Source: JBNAVY01 sp049700195 (GTDB lineage: Bacteria; Bacillota; Thermoanaerobacteria; Thermoanaerobacterales; Thermoanaerobacteraceae). From it: 14,615 bases of DNA. Positions within the stretch are counted from its first letter, which is position 1. Each line of letters starts with the position of its first letter. Location of the stretch: NCBI GenBank assembly GCA_049700195.1, contig JBNAVY010000044.1, positions 1-14,615 on the forward strand, in the 5' to 3' direction. Both the position numbers and the translations under genes were made by a program. This document shows, piece after piece, positions 14,501 through 14,615 of the stretch. Under the pieces are notes generated by a model that was given only the letters and a program-made list of their open reading frames with translations, ran no database searches and was not told the origin of the DNA.

Positions 14501-14615
14501 GATTTAATCTAACCATAGTGGAATTGAAACATATTTAGCGAGCTTGTATGTCAATGCTGCTTTGGGATTTAATCTAACCATAGTGGAATTGAAACCTTCT
14601 TTCGGGATTACTTCT
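14501..14615 (+). CRISPR. Start of a type I-B CRISPR array (two repeats visible, cut by window edge)
   Basis: Two identical 30-nt repeats occur at 14501-14530 and 14566-14595. Each begins GATTTAATCT and ends GTGGAATTGAAAC, the 3' end typical of type I-B repeats. Spacer 1 is 14531-14565 (35 nt), and 20 nt of spacer 2 are visible. Both repeats are preceded by TGG, so the shared block is 33 nt and the exact 5' boundary is uncertain (spacer length 33-35). The repeats have no mismatches, as expected at the leader-proximal end. The array lies downstream of cas6 in the same orientation, so the first spacer should be the most recent acquisition. I do not recognise the spacer target. Confidence 0.96.

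Overview
The window reads as chromosomal DNA of an AT-rich Gram-positive anaerobe of the class Clostridia. The evidence is strong AGGAGG-type ribosome sites, TTG and GTG starts, lysine- and isoleucine-rich proteins, a lipobox-type binding protein, and a type I-B (Tneap/Cst-type) CRISPR-Cas locus of the kind common in Thermoanaerobacter-like thermophiles. The genus is inference; nothing in the window proves it.

Region 1 (1-2405, minus strand) is an ABC importer operon of the ectoine/hydroxyectoine (EhuBCD-like) polar amino acid family: lipoprotein binding protein, permease, and a second permease cut by the left edge. The ATPase gene is not in the window. The operon starts at a good sigma-A-type promoter, followed by a leader RNA of about 285 nt that ends in a perfect 17-bp terminator just before the ribosome site of the first gene. 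This looks like a riboswitch or attenuator, but I cannot assign it to a known class.

Region 2 (2411-6366) holds an SDR-family oxidoreductase lacking the usual Tyr/Lys catalytic pair (minus strand). Divergent from it are an oligoendopeptidase F and a CapA-like membrane-anchored phosphoesterase (plus strand), closed by a clear intrinsic terminator.

Region 3 (6462-14615, plus strand) is a complete type I-B CRISPR-Cas operon in the order cas8b1-cas7-cas5-cas3-cas4-cas1-cas2-cas6. It is followed by an AT-rich leader and the start of a CRISPR array with two identical repeats visible before the window ends. Cas8b1, Cas7, Cas5 and Cas6 would form and load Cascade, Cas3 would degrade targets, and Cas4-Cas1-Cas2 would acquire spacers. 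A ribosome site and in-frame TTG inside cas8b1 could produce the small subunit Cas11b separately. A 20-bp imperfect inverted repeat lies between cas6 and the leader, and I cannot explain it as a simple terminator.

The points most worth a second look are the unassigned leader RNA upstream of the binding-protein gene, the candidate internal Cas11b start, the inverted repeat after cas6, and the placement of cas6 at the array-proximal end of the operon.
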